A stretch of 64,000 nucleotides of DNA from Paramacrobiotus metropolitanus (lineage: Eukaryota > Tardigrada > Eutardigrada > Parachela > Macrobiotidae). The stretch lies in assembly GCF_019649055.1 (NCBI RefSeq), contig NW_026570225.1, positions 3,472,001-3,536,000 of the forward strand, written 5' to 3'. Positions 35,876 to 51,087 of the stretch are shown here, piece after piece. Made by a program: the position numbers and the translations under genes. Positions within the stretch are counted from its first letter, which is position 1. Each line of letters begins with the position of its first letter. Under the pieces are notes generated by a model. The model did not search any database. It was given only the letters and a program-made list of their open reading frames with translations, and was not told the DNA's origin.

Positions 35876-36619
35876 CTAGCATTCCAGCCTCCTAGCAAAT
35901 GCCCTCACTCCCGGCGAAACCTGGTTGCCACTGTCATCCACGCACCACGCGAATCCTGTGCTGCCCCACATCTGCTTTTGCTGGAAGTTCCCGTCCTCAT
36001 CGCACTGGGGTATATATTGTCCGATTCCTGTGGAATAATATTTTGAATCACTACAGATAACTTACCACAAAGGGAAAACTGGTGTTCACAAAAACATACA
36101 TCTGTGCGATACAATATGCAATGTCTGAAACAGCTTTTAATTTCCTTTCTTCCACGTTAAACCTTTTATGTATCAAGTTAAATTTATTCAATTTATATAT
36201 TAATTAATTAGGCAAATTTTTCTGTTAGGATTACTGTGAGTGTTCCGGGCTTGTTCGCGAGCCTCTTCGCAGCTGCAGTCTCCGATATTCCGAACCGCGA
36301 CAACCTCCGCAAATTCATCCGTTACGGCGGAATAGCACTGGGTCGGCGGCTCTTGCGATGAATTTTCCTCATCCGCTTCGGTGGTAGTAGTTGCTTTGGT
36401 TGTCTTCGTGCTTTTCGTACTACGCTGGGTACTGGCGTGTCCAGATGTTACCGCCTCATCGGCATTGTCCTCCTTCGCCTCTGCGCTGGCCTCGGCGTCA
36501 TCTCCTTGATGGGCGAAGGTAGAATCCATTACTGGACCCTCCTCGTCGTCCTGTAGACTTACGTCGATAGCGCATAAAAGCACCAGAAAGCACAAACCAA
36601 CGCAATAGCGGATTTCCAT
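35876..36619 (-). CDS. Secreted thyroglobulin type-1 domain protein
   Basis: Two exons, 36235-36619 and 35876-36027, join in phase 1. MEIRYCVGLCFLVLLCAIDV is a signal peptide. Next is an acidic segment and a Ser/Thr/Lys-rich linker (STQRSTKSTKTTKATTTTEA) likely to be O-glycosylated. One thyroglobulin type-1 repeat closes the chain: SCEEAREQARNTH, IGQYIPQCDEDGNF, STGF-A-WCVDD and a final C. In the standard repeat QC and CWC carry the third and fourth cysteines; here they read QM and AWC, so that disulfide pair is absent while the other four cysteines remain. Such domains often inhibit cysteine proteases or bind extracellular matrix. About 178 residues. Function of this one is unknown. Confidence 0.85.
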
Positions 36620-37142
36620 AATTACAGCCGATAATTATTACAAAAACTACAAAAATTCCTTATTGTACTCCCGCCGTCTGAAAATGATCCCATCAAAGAC
36701 CTGCAAAATCCGTACAGGATGGGTGGGTATTGCTGGTACTAGAATATCAATGCCGCAAGGGAAAAACTCGCTGCAAAAGGCGGCAAAATTCGCTTCAGGG
36801 CATGCCATTTGTCGTTGTTATTGTGCTTTTTCAGAGCATTGGAAAAAGCTGCAACCTAAACTTGCAGCCGGGTAATTAACTTCTCAGCAACAACTTCCAA
36901 GGCATTTATCTAAATGACCAAATTGAAATACAGCAAAGTATCACACTTAATGAAAACACTGCTGACCTGTAAAGTGCATAAAAATAAACAAGAGCATGAT
37001 GCAGCTTATCGGACAATTTTTAAAGCGAAAGGCACAAAAAAATACAATGGTTTCCACAAAGGGCAGGCTGAACCCGTTAACTCATCACAGAAAAAATAAA
37101 AAGTACAAACATGAAAACTCCGTAGAACAGTTTGGTACATTT
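36620..37142. other. Spacer between two minus-strand genes
   Basis: Promoter side of the thyroglobulin-domain gene and 3' side of the SET-domain gene. Two Lys-rich plus-strand ORFs of 61-70 codons are AT-rich chance frames. Confidence 0.4.
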
Positions 37143-39996
37143 TTACAATGAACGTGGCTGCCGGTACAAACACTTTGTAGAATTACATTTGCAGTACTCT
37201 CCAGCTTGCATCTTTGCGTCCCAAAACGTTTTGCCATAGTCAATTCTAGAAATAGGTAAATACATTATAGTACTTTATTAAAAATTAATGACTCTCAGTT
37301 TCACTCACGTTAATTCTTGGAACGCCCGGATCTTGCGAACGGTGTACATACCAACGTGCATCCCACAGTCCGGGTTACTGTCGTCATAAAATACGTTCAC
37401 CGCCACAACGTTTGGAACGCATCCATGATTAATAAACCTAAACCCAATACTACCAGATAAAGCTAAATAATTTATGTCTTTCCCAGCGAAACATTTTTTC
37501 GATACAATAAATAACTATCTAATTAAAAGTGATGTCAAACGCTACTTAATGCACGTGTACAAGAGTAAAGCAAACCTCCTACCAAGACGTACCGCGTAAA
37601 GTTTCCAAGAACACTAGCATCCAAAAAGTATCCTGTTGGTCCATTGTCCTAAGATGAAAGTAATTAAACTCTTTGGCTGCCTGTGTTAGATAAACAAATC
37701 AACAAAACTTACCGCCGACAGACAAAAGGTGTACCATGTGGAATTTGACCAATAATCCGAATCAGCTTCCTCTTTCAATTCCCCTGCATATCTACAAATT
37801 AAAGAGTGCCTGCAGTTACTCGAAATGGCGGCATCTGATCTAAACGTTACGATGCACTGAGAACGCGTAAGAACAACAGTAAAAACGGAATAATAAAACA
37901 GTTACCTATCTCAGTAAAGCCTTACTGACAATTTACTGCTGACGGAGTACAATAAAGTTCTGAACATACTCTGCCACAAATGCTCCTGCCGGAAGATCAC
38001 ATAATGGCCGCACACCCCAGCCCTTTTCTGCTGTCATAAAAATTTCAAACGGATACCTAAACATACAGTGGCAAGCATGAAACAATAATAATCACTACTC
38101 TGTACGGCTGAAACAAATCAAGCAAGAGATATTTTTACATGTCCTGAAGAAAACACTATAAGCGTCAACAGATTTCTGCACAAGGACAAATTCCGAATAG
38201 GTACATCGCAAACTACCAGTCATACTGTCATACCGCGCACCTTACACCAAGTTGTGCGGACCGATTGGGACAGTGAAGCCCACATGAGCAGTCGCGACTA
38301 CATTCCCAAATTGATCGAGGCACGTTTGCTATTACAGATGACTGCCAAGTGCTCGCTTTCCTCAGCAGTCGTGACTGAAACAAAAAAAAAACAATATAAA
38401 ACTTCAGATTTGAAATTTCGTAATATATCAGCTTCCGTAAAGTACAATGAACTAACAAATTCATCGTAGGCGATTTCCGTGATTGATTTATCGAAGGGTT
38501 CGCCCATGCAGTGACACCTAGCATCACAAAACGTGACACACTGGCAGACCTATTTAAACCATGCATAAAATTCAATCTTCCAGCATGATCAGTCCACAAC
38601 AGCGAACACTTTCTTACGCAAGGCGTCCGTTCATATCCAGGCACTCTAATAATGATATTTTTGCTGTAGCGAAACGATGGAGCGGGTAAACCGTTAATAT
38701 CATTGTAAACCCTGATGGGAAACAACTCAGTGCCGTCGCTGATATCTCTTTCCAAAAGAAACTGACGATCACATCTTTTCCTAAAACGAAAAAAAAGCTT
38801 TTTTCTTTAATCTGTTGTTTCAAAAGCATCCTTGACCTTTACTAGTACGTACCGTCGAGTCGAACATTTAGACGAGACTGGACGATTCACCTGTACAAGA
38901 TTCCTCGCCTGAGGTTCCGTTTCACTGTCGCTGTCCACAGTATCTGGCTCAGCAGTCAGAATGCCATCCGTAACGATTCTTTTCATGCCGATCATCTTAT
39001 TTGTTTTCAAAATGCTCACAAAGCCGTTAGTCTCTGACGTAACCTCTGGTACAAGTAAATTTCTAGTCGATTGGCTTTTTGGAGTTGACAATCCTCTCAG
39101 CGCCTTTGATCGAGAAATGGACGGCTTAACAATGGACACAGCGATTTTTTTCGATGAAGTGGACGGCGCAGCAAAACTGTTAGATGGTGTATGGACCGGT
39201 GGCATCTTTGAACTTTTAGTGCTACCAGGAGGTCGACCTCTTCCTCTCTTGCCAAAAGAATTGACACTATGCACAATCAACTGGCTGAGCTCGGGACCAA
39301 GCGAACCACCGGATCTGTTTGTGTTTTGTTCTGTACAATCGCCTATTTTCGTAGAGGTCACCTTTCCGCTATTTGATTGCAAATCCCTGCCGGGTTTACT
39401 TTTGAAAAGCTTGATTCGCGCGTTTTCCGTGATCTTCACTTGCCAGTTGTGCTCAGATGAATTTTCTGTCTCACGACTAGGACGTGTGGATCGGGACATG
39501 CTGCTGGATGGAATATGCAAGTCCTGAGCCATGCTGACGTCATTGACGTGACTGTTGGACGAAGCACCGCTTAGAGAGGAATCAGAGGACATCCCATCTG
39601 GTCGGACAATATACAGAACCTCATCGGATGCATTTATACAGGTCGAGCTGGCATACAGACCAGAACGATTACTAGTGTCCGTTCGGGAGACAAGGTTCTG
39701 CTGGGTCGTCGGCTGCTGACTACTCCACCAACTATCGGCAATACTTCCTTTCTTGCAGTACCTGGGTAGCTCACAGCCGTGCTCCGTCGACGATACCGTG
39801 CAAAATCTGGAAACAGACGCTAAAACTGCAGCATCCTGCCTGGATACGTACACTATAATGACCATATCCCTTTTGCATAAATCGTTTGGCAGTACAACCT
39901 GCCAATTCAGACAAACTTGGTAACTTACGACCGAACATCGTCCTCGTCGTCAGTATACAACACTTCTCCCTCCTTGTCCTTGGGAGCGAGCTCCAT
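37143..39996 (-). CDS. AT-hook and SET-domain histone lysine methyltransferase (SUV39/SETDB group)
   Basis: Exons on the minus strand: 39929-40016 (ATG at 39996), 38853-39869, 38618-38780, 38457-38549, 38241-38374, 37970-38056, 37713-37791, 37593-37648, 37309-37437 and 37143-37245. All later joins are in phase. The long exon is Ser-rich with one AT-hook core (GKRGRGRPPGSTK), suggesting direct AT-DNA binding. Pre-SET: DISDGTE, PCVCQCVTFCDARCHC and ECSRDCSCGLHCPNR. SET: EKGWGVRP, FVAEYAGEL, YFLDASVLGNFTRFINHGC, NVFYDD, FQELTIDYG. Post-SET: EYCKCNSTKC. The pre-SET/post-SET pair marks H3K9-type enzymes; NVF.D is SETDB-like, but the large SETDB1 insertion is absent. The catalytic NHSC motif reads NHGC. 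The N-terminus may extend into an upstream exon. Confidence 0.85.
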
Positions 39997-40016
39997 GATT
40001 TTACGCACGTTACTAG

Positions 40017-42382
40017 CTAAAAAGAAACCAAAAATGGCAGTTTAATTATTGGTCACAAATGGCTACTAAAGCAATCATTCATCAAATCTATCTCCAGCAA
40101 AAAAAAAGATGAATTAAAACAACTGATATTCTTATCTACCGTAATTGCGCTCTTCATGATCAAACTTTCATGGCTCTAACCGTCTTTTTTCAATTTCAGG
40201 TTCTCGAAAAAAACGGTCTGGCATAATTTGCAGTTTAATTATTGGTTATCAATCACTGCTTCTAATAAAAAATGTACTTTCAAAAACCTAGAAGACCAAG
40301 ACAAGAATAACCAAGCAGCAACCTAATAAACCGAATAATACAACAACAGCAATAGTAGACGGCCAACAAGTTTAACTTACTTGTCAGTTAGGACTTCCTG
40401 TGTCAATTCGATATTGCAAATAAATTTATGAAACCATGAAAATTACAGAAGCACCGAAGCAAACTAACAACATTTTTGAACATGTTTAGGCATGTGCGAT
40501 TGTGCGTTATATGCAAGCTAAAGTACGGGTATGCTACCTTTCTTTTTTCGGAACTTACATTCGAACCAGGCTCGCTGGATATTCGTTTGCAGTTAATGGT
40601 GCCAAACTGCCACTGTATCGTCATACAAACGGTTCTTGTTTCCTTCGTGAGTGCTTTCGTCCTTCCGCGGAAGCCGTTCTATTCAGTAATCGCACAAGAC
40701 CATTTGCATTTCCGGTGCTGCGATTGGAAATACAAAAAATTATCCTATCAACCTGTAGTGTGCAAATCAGGGAAATCAAACTTACCGCCCTTCGCTTAAC
40801 ATGCGTAGAATCTTGCAAAGAGAGCAGATTCCTAAGGCACCTCACTGATTTGTCAGTTTACCGCAATGCAAGATGTCCAACGTCCATAGCATCGTCTTAG
40901 TCTGTAAAAAACGGCAGCCAGAATAAGCAAATAATGAAGGAGAATAGTATGAAAAATCCTTATAATAACAAAAACAAAGTTCGACATGTGAAATCCTACA
41001 AAAACTTGAAACGAACCCGAAACTCCGAGTTGGGCTGCCCAAATTCCAATGGCAACAGGCGGCAAACTATGGCCGATAGTTCGAACGGTCCAAATATCGG
41101 CTTCGTACTGTATTACGCTTGCTGGGTACAAACTACGAGTACATGTACAAACTACAAAGTTATTCGCATTTCGCACACACATCCGTCAACTATTAACGGT
41201 ACAGCCCAGTGGCGAATCTAGGCGAATTCGGAGGGGGGAGGGCAGTAGACTCACACCAAAGGGTCGGTTATAAACCGCTTTTTCGCTTCGGTATCTATTC
41301 GGTGTTCTCGCTTTTCGGCGACCTCCACCGTAAAAAATTTCGAAATGTAACAGCAGTAACAACCCCCTTCTTGCGAATTTGTAACATCATTTGTTTGATG
41401 TCCGAGTTTCGGGGAGTCGGGGACATTAGCCCCAGGATCCCTCCTCAAATTCGCCACTCGTACAGGCAACCTGGTAAGTTTAGCAACACATAATAATAAT
41501 TGTAATTTGTAATATTTTAGAAAACCTTTAAATTCGTCTACATTATTTTATTTTTATGCGGCTTTGGCTACTAGAGACAAGAGCACAACAGTCATAATGA
41601 ACATTGAATACGTAATCGCTAATATAAATAATAATAACGGAGGCTTTGGGCAATGAATTTGACGTATAATAACATTGTGCAATCCGACTTATAACCGGTC
41701 TAGAACCGATGCTCCGGTTTGGAAGCTTCGAAGTTCGAACCAGCGGACATTGTGTTGTTTGAAATTTTGCATTGCATCGTGGCGGTTAGTCAGTTTTGAT
41801 ACTTATACATCGTCCCCCTGCTCCAGATTATCTTTTGGTGCCGGACGCCGGCTCAGTGTCGACAGTACATATAGGAACGTCTTGTGGTAACACCAAATGG
41901 TTTAAGTCAATTGTATCGATGTTTTCCTGTTTTAAAAACGCACTGTTTCTGCATCTTCCCCTCACCAGTCAGGATTTAAAATCTAATGGAATTACTTACA
42001 CGCGCCTCCTCATTGTCAGTAACTGTTAAAGCCAACTCTTCTTCCAAATCTGATTACTACTTCAAATTTTTTTGAAACTGAATTCCTAATACTGTTGAGG
42101 AACCGCTGTGTATCACCATCAGCAACCCCAGATGTTCAAATAAAGAATTTATAAGCATTAAGCACGTACCGTAACCTAGTACAGTTGCAACACCAAACAT
42201 TTAAGTTGTCACGACAAAAATGGATTAACGAGATACTGAGATTACACATAAAAAGACTGTCAATCTCAAATTTAAACCGTAGCTAAACGACCGGCCTCAC
42301 AAAACTTTAGGATGATAATAGGATCGACCAACATTAAAGAAAACAAAAAGAACACCAGTGAAGGTAGACGAGAAAAAAATTT
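40017..42382. other. Spacer containing a MITE
   Basis: No conserved exon recognised. Overlapping ORFs at 40.4-41.2 kb on both strands show no motif. A 255-bp inverted-repeat element with target duplication sits at 41205-41459. The rest is AT-rich. Confidence 0.4.
41199..41465. mobile_element. MITE, about 255 bp, CAGTGGCG termini, GTACAG target duplication
   Basis: Left end CAGTGGCGAATCTAGG near 41207 and right end (reverse complement) CGAGTGGCGAATTTGAGG at about 41443-41460 form terminal inverted repeats. The flanks carry GTACAG at 41199-41204 and 41460-41465, a 6-bp direct repeat fitting a target-site duplication. The interior has no transposase, so it would be non-autonomous. Superfamily is not certain. 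Confidence 0.65.
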
Positions 42383-45507
<3,125 letters not shown>

Positions 45508-46207
45508 GGTCGCGGCGATTGAGGAACGCACACAAAGGTCACGTAAAAAATGAAGTATAAAAGTTAGTAAATAACTTTCACACAGACAAGGCACGAATTT
45601 GTGATGATCAGCCACAATCTACTGAAACTTTTCAACTGCAAACAGCAAACAGCGAATGAACAACCGACTGCCGATCTGCCAAAGCGGCCTTTCACAGTAA
45701 AGGACAACGGCACAAGCTTTATGGCGAGCCGTACTGTATCTACTGCATTCTGGCGTCCCGTATGGCGCATTTCTCGAACAGCACGTACGAGTTTACACTC
45801 TACCGTCTACAACACGTATTTCGCGAACTCACGCCGAACTGCCGATTGTTGTTGTCGTTGTTGACTTGTTGTTGCATTAATATAGTATGAATAAACTGAA
45901 CAGCACAGTACGTGTACTTACGGTTGGTTTAAAACTTGTTAATAAAACTGCGAAATGGAAAGTAATTTCACAATTTTCATTTGAAAATTAGTTTTAAATT
46001 TTCAAATTTTCCGGAACTTGTGTTTTCATGCTATAGAATTATGATAAATAAATGATTATCATTCTGGGAATTTATACTTTGAACAATTACAGTTGTTCAA
46101 AGATGTGGCACCAGCCGCTGCTTGCCCAACCTGCCTAATGTTTGTCAGTTTGTTTTGCAAGATCTTAGTCATTTAATACCGAGTGAATTTTGAAATACCG
46201 TATCAGC
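45508..46207. promoter_or_regulatory. Divergent intergenic region, tubulin / phosphatase
   Basis: About 700 bp between the minus-strand tubulin ATG and the plus-strand phosphatase ATG. It must contain both 5' ends. ORFs here are antisense or chance. No specific element was assigned. Confidence 0.4.
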
Positions 46208-49200
46208 ATGGCTGATATCGAAATGGAGACATCTAAGAACGAACCTTTGCAAGAACAGTTTTTGTTTTCCGATGATGAGGAACAACGTATGACGGTGAGT
46301 GAACGGTTAATTAACGGAGGCATTCATAGATAGATTTCTGATCCGATGAGGTTTTTTAATTCTTGACGTCTTGAATGTTCACTTGTTCTCAACAGGATGC
46401 AGCTGCACCGATGGCTCTCCGAAAATCTCCTTCCAAAACTGCTCGAAAAGTCTGTTGTTGCATATCTGCCTATTTCACGACCCTAACTTTCTAAACTAAG
46501 CATTTCTATCTAGCTTGCAATGACAAGGACGCATTTGCGGTCAGCCAAAAAGCGTCGATTGGTCTCCCTAGATACCGCGCGAGCCTCTCTTGCAGAGATG
46601 CCTATATTATCCGACACAGTGAAAGTCAGTGTATGTGCTAATAATGAGTATTATGTTATTTTGTATTATATTTTCAGATCTTTTGTAGTATGCTAGCCAA
46701 ATGAATTAATAATCCCTGGAAGTATTTTTTTCTGTGTTGTATTCCCGCTATGCCGAGCACGACTCAGCAGGAGTGCGTGCGAACCTCGACTAATACTCTG
46801 GCTTCAGCGTTGTCGTATATGTTCCAGTTTCTCAATTCGTCCAAAGATGCAGAAACCCTATCCACGACTGTAAACGATATGGGTGTTCCTGAATTATCTG
46901 GCAACATTGTCAATTACGACGGTGATGAAGGGCCCGCATCAGGGCGCTATCTCACTTTGCCGTCCAGGATTGCGGCTGTATGCATCAGGAAGAAAGGCGC
47001 AATGTCGTGCTTGCTGTCGCGCACGGAAAACGGATGGTGGCTGCCGTTTCTTACGCCCAGACCTGATGAAAGTAATTTGGATGCCGTTAAAAGACTGCTG
47101 AAAATGGTAAGCAGTTCGATGCTTACTAACAAATAAACTCGCGTTTTTTGTTAAAAAGTATTTTAGTTCCGTCGTGCTTTCGTTATCTGATTATTTATTA
47201 GTGTTTCTATTTTTCTTGGTTTTGCTATGTTTTGTTGAGCCTTTTAGAAAGTCTTCTTGTAGCATACGGTTTTTTGTTTCAGATAAATACCGAAGAGGCA
47301 AGAGAGCTGGAGTTGAGTCGTATTCGCGTCATACATCTTCCCAATGGACAATCTAGCACGACCTACCTCTATACCTGTTCAGTAGAAGGCCGACAAGTAA
47401 TGATCTAATCATATGGTCAATTTTCCGTGTCTAATTTTTTTATTGTTCAGCAACCCAAACTGGAGCGCTGGTTTGATCTGAAGCAGCTGGCCGCTATTGC
47501 CCAAAACTTCACCCTGCTCAATCGTGAACCATTAGAACTGACCAAAGATGCATCATCTATCAGTTAGTTAATTTTTGTGAATATAACTGCAAGAGTTGAT
47601 GGAACACGCAATTTCTAGAAAGCAAGCCGGAAACAAGTTTCTGTGAGATTTTTATGCCGAAACTAATTCCCCCGTCCGAGGCAGATTCTGCTACATATAA
47701 CAGCAGTGGATTAAGTTTATCCCACATCGGTTCCTTGGTGCAGGCGTCCCGGTTTGATGAAGATGGTGCGCAAGAATTTAGAAACATGAAGATTTTGCGA
47801 CACGATTTTGTTTATTTATTTTAGATCAGGCATCTGTTTACAAAGAGTTTTTTACCGCATGTTTCCCGAGTGATCTTATGAACTTAAACACATTCAAGCG
47901 AGCAATGGAGACCGGTTTTCAGTTGGGAATTTACACTAATTATGAAGACTTGTATCGGTAAGCCAATTTTTGCATTAATCAGTTTAAGCAGCAGTAGTGA
48001 GTGAAATATGAGTAGTGAATTGTGTGGTTTAGCGCTTTTGGAGAGTTCACCAAAGATGCGGACAGTTATTTAACTTACGAAGCCTTCCTTGCCGGTATTT
48101 GCGCAATGAATCCGACGACACCACATGGTGGCGTCCCAGCCGAGTTGCGATGCCGTTTCATGTTCCGCTATTACGACAAGAACAGCGACAGGATTCTTAG
48201 TGCGGAAGAATTCAAAAGTCTTTTGCGCGATTTGAGACAGTCCCGGGGATTGGTACCAGATGAAAATGCTACGGAGGCAGAATGTCGAAGTGCCATGAGT
48301 GTTTTTGACCTGCAAGGAGACGGAAGTGATATTCCGCTGGATAACTTTCTTAATGCTGTGGGTCACCTGCGATTTCGGGGAACATCGTCATTGTTGCGTT
48401 TTCAAGCTCCAGTCAGATCGCGTAGAAGTGACATGGATGTTGTTAATGTTGAGAGTGTGAGTCGCAAACGAACGCTAACCGGAAGGGCTTTCCCGATCAC
48501 CGCAGCTGTTTCAGGTTTGTTGCGCAATGTGATTTTCGCGCACTAGAATAGCTAACAATTGTTAACAGTTTTGAATGGATCTTGATATTTATGACTTTGC
48601 CAACGGATTTTTAGGGGTTGTTTTGGTTTGAAGAATTTACATATTGCACTGGAAATCAGTAGTTTAAGTTTGAACTTTTGAATAGTGCCTGCTGGGAATC
48701 TACCCTTTATACGCCATATTATTTATCTAAAGCATTTAGAAAGGTCGTGACGCCAAGTTACAAGCTTTGCTTTGATTTGTGATGCCATTATATATACTGG
48801 TTTAAGAAATGAGTCACACTGACGCTGGCTTGTTTAGTGCAGTATTTTGTAATACTTGCATTTTGCAGTATCTTCTGCCGATCTCAGTGCCAACTCGAAA
48901 ATAAAATTACGTGATTCCAGTGATGACCACGAACCATATGAGTTAGCCATGCACTCCGTGAAAGTTCGTCGTTCTGGTGTTTTGGGTGATATTCAGACTT
49001 TATGGGACATGGAAGGGGCCAATACGCTTTCGGTTTGTATAATGCAGTGCAACCTGCATATGTACGAATGATAAACAGTATGCGTGTCTTGAGCATTCCT
49101 GCTATTTAACATTGCAGGCGGGCATTACCAACAGTGATCAACAGTTTAAACTGAATCTTTGTCGTATGAACTCGCTTGTTTCATTCAACATGCGGAACAG

Positions 49201-51087
49201 CAGCAACGAAATGATCAACGGCTTACGGTGAGAGAGATGTTATTTATCAGTTTTTCTGTGTTCTGACATTGACAGCCCTTAAACAGGTACTTCGAAAGAG
49301 AAATTACGACTGAAGACGTGGTGCACAACAAAATAGCAAAATCCATTAAGCCCGCTTTTGACTGGGGTGCAACGTCTTTGGAAAAATTCGCTGAATGCCT
49401 GTTCGAGATTTGCAAATCACTGAAACCCATTCTCCAGAAAGAACCTCGTTTATTACGTTTAAGGGCTCCTGTTTACGTATTAGGTAAATTTGTTTTTGAT
49501 TTTGTTTGCAATGGCTAACTTCGGTGATTCGTCAGGGGATATTCATGGCAACTACAGCGATCTGATGAGCTTCGAAAAAGTGTTGTGGCGTATGGGGCCG
49601 GTTTTGACCCCGGCGTCCTTTTTATTTCTCGGTGATTATGTGGATCGCGGGGCTTTTGGTATTGAAGTAAGTTTTCAGAATTGAATACGCCTTCATTCAT
49701 TATGCAGAGAAAAGTTTTGTACTCAGCAGCTCTGTATTCATGCTCCTGCAGGTGGTAGCGTACTTATTTGCCCAGAAGTTTCTCGCTCCAGATCGGATAT
49801 GGCTGCTTCGTGGTAACCATGAGCTACGGAATGTGCAAAAAAATTTTACATTCTACGAGTAGGTATTGGAAATGCACGCTATTAGGCATTATTTATTTAG
49901 TTTCAGTTGTTGTATTGCTTCGGTTAATATACAAATGCTGCCAGTTACTTATTCATCACTTGAATACGTGTTAAAAAGCAATTAGAAAAACAAAAGCTGA
50001 CATAAATACATAAATTTGCTGACAGATTACGGTTCAATTAGCTGACAGATTACGGTTCAAGTACATGTAATAACGGACCGCTCAGTGTGTGTCATTTCGG
50101 ATGTTAGAATTTCATTAATAAACTTATATTTTGTGATAGTGAATGCAAGAAAAAGTTTGGCGATGCTGTTGGAGAAAAGGTGTGGAATGCTGTCAATGAT
50201 ATTTTTGACTACTTGCCACTTGCGGCTGTGATTGACGATGAGGTTTGTTTACTGGCGGTGAATGAATTACTTGGATGTTATGTTTAAACAGTTCTGTTGA
50301 AAATCAGTAGCTTGATGGTGCTATAGATCTTCTGTGTACACGGTGGAGTACCGCACCGTAGATTTCTCAGTGGAACAATCGAAAGCATAAATGAGATTCC
50401 AAAACCCCTTAGAATCGAAACGGAAAGTCAGCTAGCATGGGAGCTGATGTGGAATGATCCTATTGGGTAATTCAATAAGCAATCTTAGAAAAATTATGGA
50501 TGTTGCTGTGTGCACTATGCGAATACTTACGGTTGGTTAATTATTGTTTACTTACCTGGGTTCGCTTTTTTGTGTGTACACGTCTTTACTAAAGTAGGCA
50601 GTAGCCATTAAAATACCATACAAAGCAAACGCGGACGCATTACAGTTACAATTTTAAACTTTTTCTTGTTTACTGGCATAAAAGTATATAATTTTCAGAA
50701 CGGAACGAATCACTCCAGAGATGGATCGCTTGCTGCATTCAGATTTTGGGTTTGCCGACAATAATCGACGAGGTACCGGACACTTTTTCTCCTTTCAAGC
50801 ATTGGATGCCTTTCTTAAGACTAATGGATTGTCACATGTTATTCGTGCTCACGAAATGAAGCAAGCTGGCTTTCAGGTAAGTTATTCTTTGTTTGGAACC
50901 TTTTTTTATATTTTGTATAGGTTTCTTCTGTGCTTTTGTTATATTATTCGTTTGTGTACAGATTCAGCAAGATGGCCGCCTGCTCACCGTATTTTCGTCC
51001 TCTGGCTATTGTAACAACTCCAACGAGGCTGCGTGCATCTTAGTCGACCGACGCCGGTTGAGAACTATTCGTTTGGATACCTCATGA
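46208..51087 (+). CDS. PPP-family Ser/Thr phosphatase with N-terminal EF-hand region
   Basis: Starts at ATG 46208 ([13 protein letters not shown]). The catalytic half is complete: [10 protein letters not shown] (49.5 kb), [56 protein letters not shown] and [10 protein letters not shown], ending at 51087. All metal and phosphate ligands of PPP enzymes (GDxHG, GDxVDRG, GNHE, HGG, RAHE) are present. Upstream, 48.0-48.5 kb encodes an EF-hand region; the loop [13 protein letters not shown] keeps D1, N3, D5 and E12 with R instead of G6, and others nearby are degenerate. Further upstream, 46.75-47.6 kb encodes a domain with [28 protein letters not shown] and ERWFDLKQL, resembling a Nudix fold without its catalytic box. 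Several joins before 48 kb are unresolved. In animal PPEF/rdgC the EF-hands follow the catalytic domain; here they precede it. Calcium-responsive regulation is inferred. Confidence 0.8.
50018..50060. repeat. Perfect 20-bp direct repeat
   Basis: GCTGACAGATTACGGTTCAA at 50018-50037 and 50041-50060, separated by TTA. It lies in a phosphatase intron; a small tandem duplication. Confidence 0.9.

Noticed and set aside
40476-41273. Overlapping ORFs of 70-130 codons on both strands
   Set aside because: Mutually overlapping in several frames, with no recognisable domain; partly run into the MITE.
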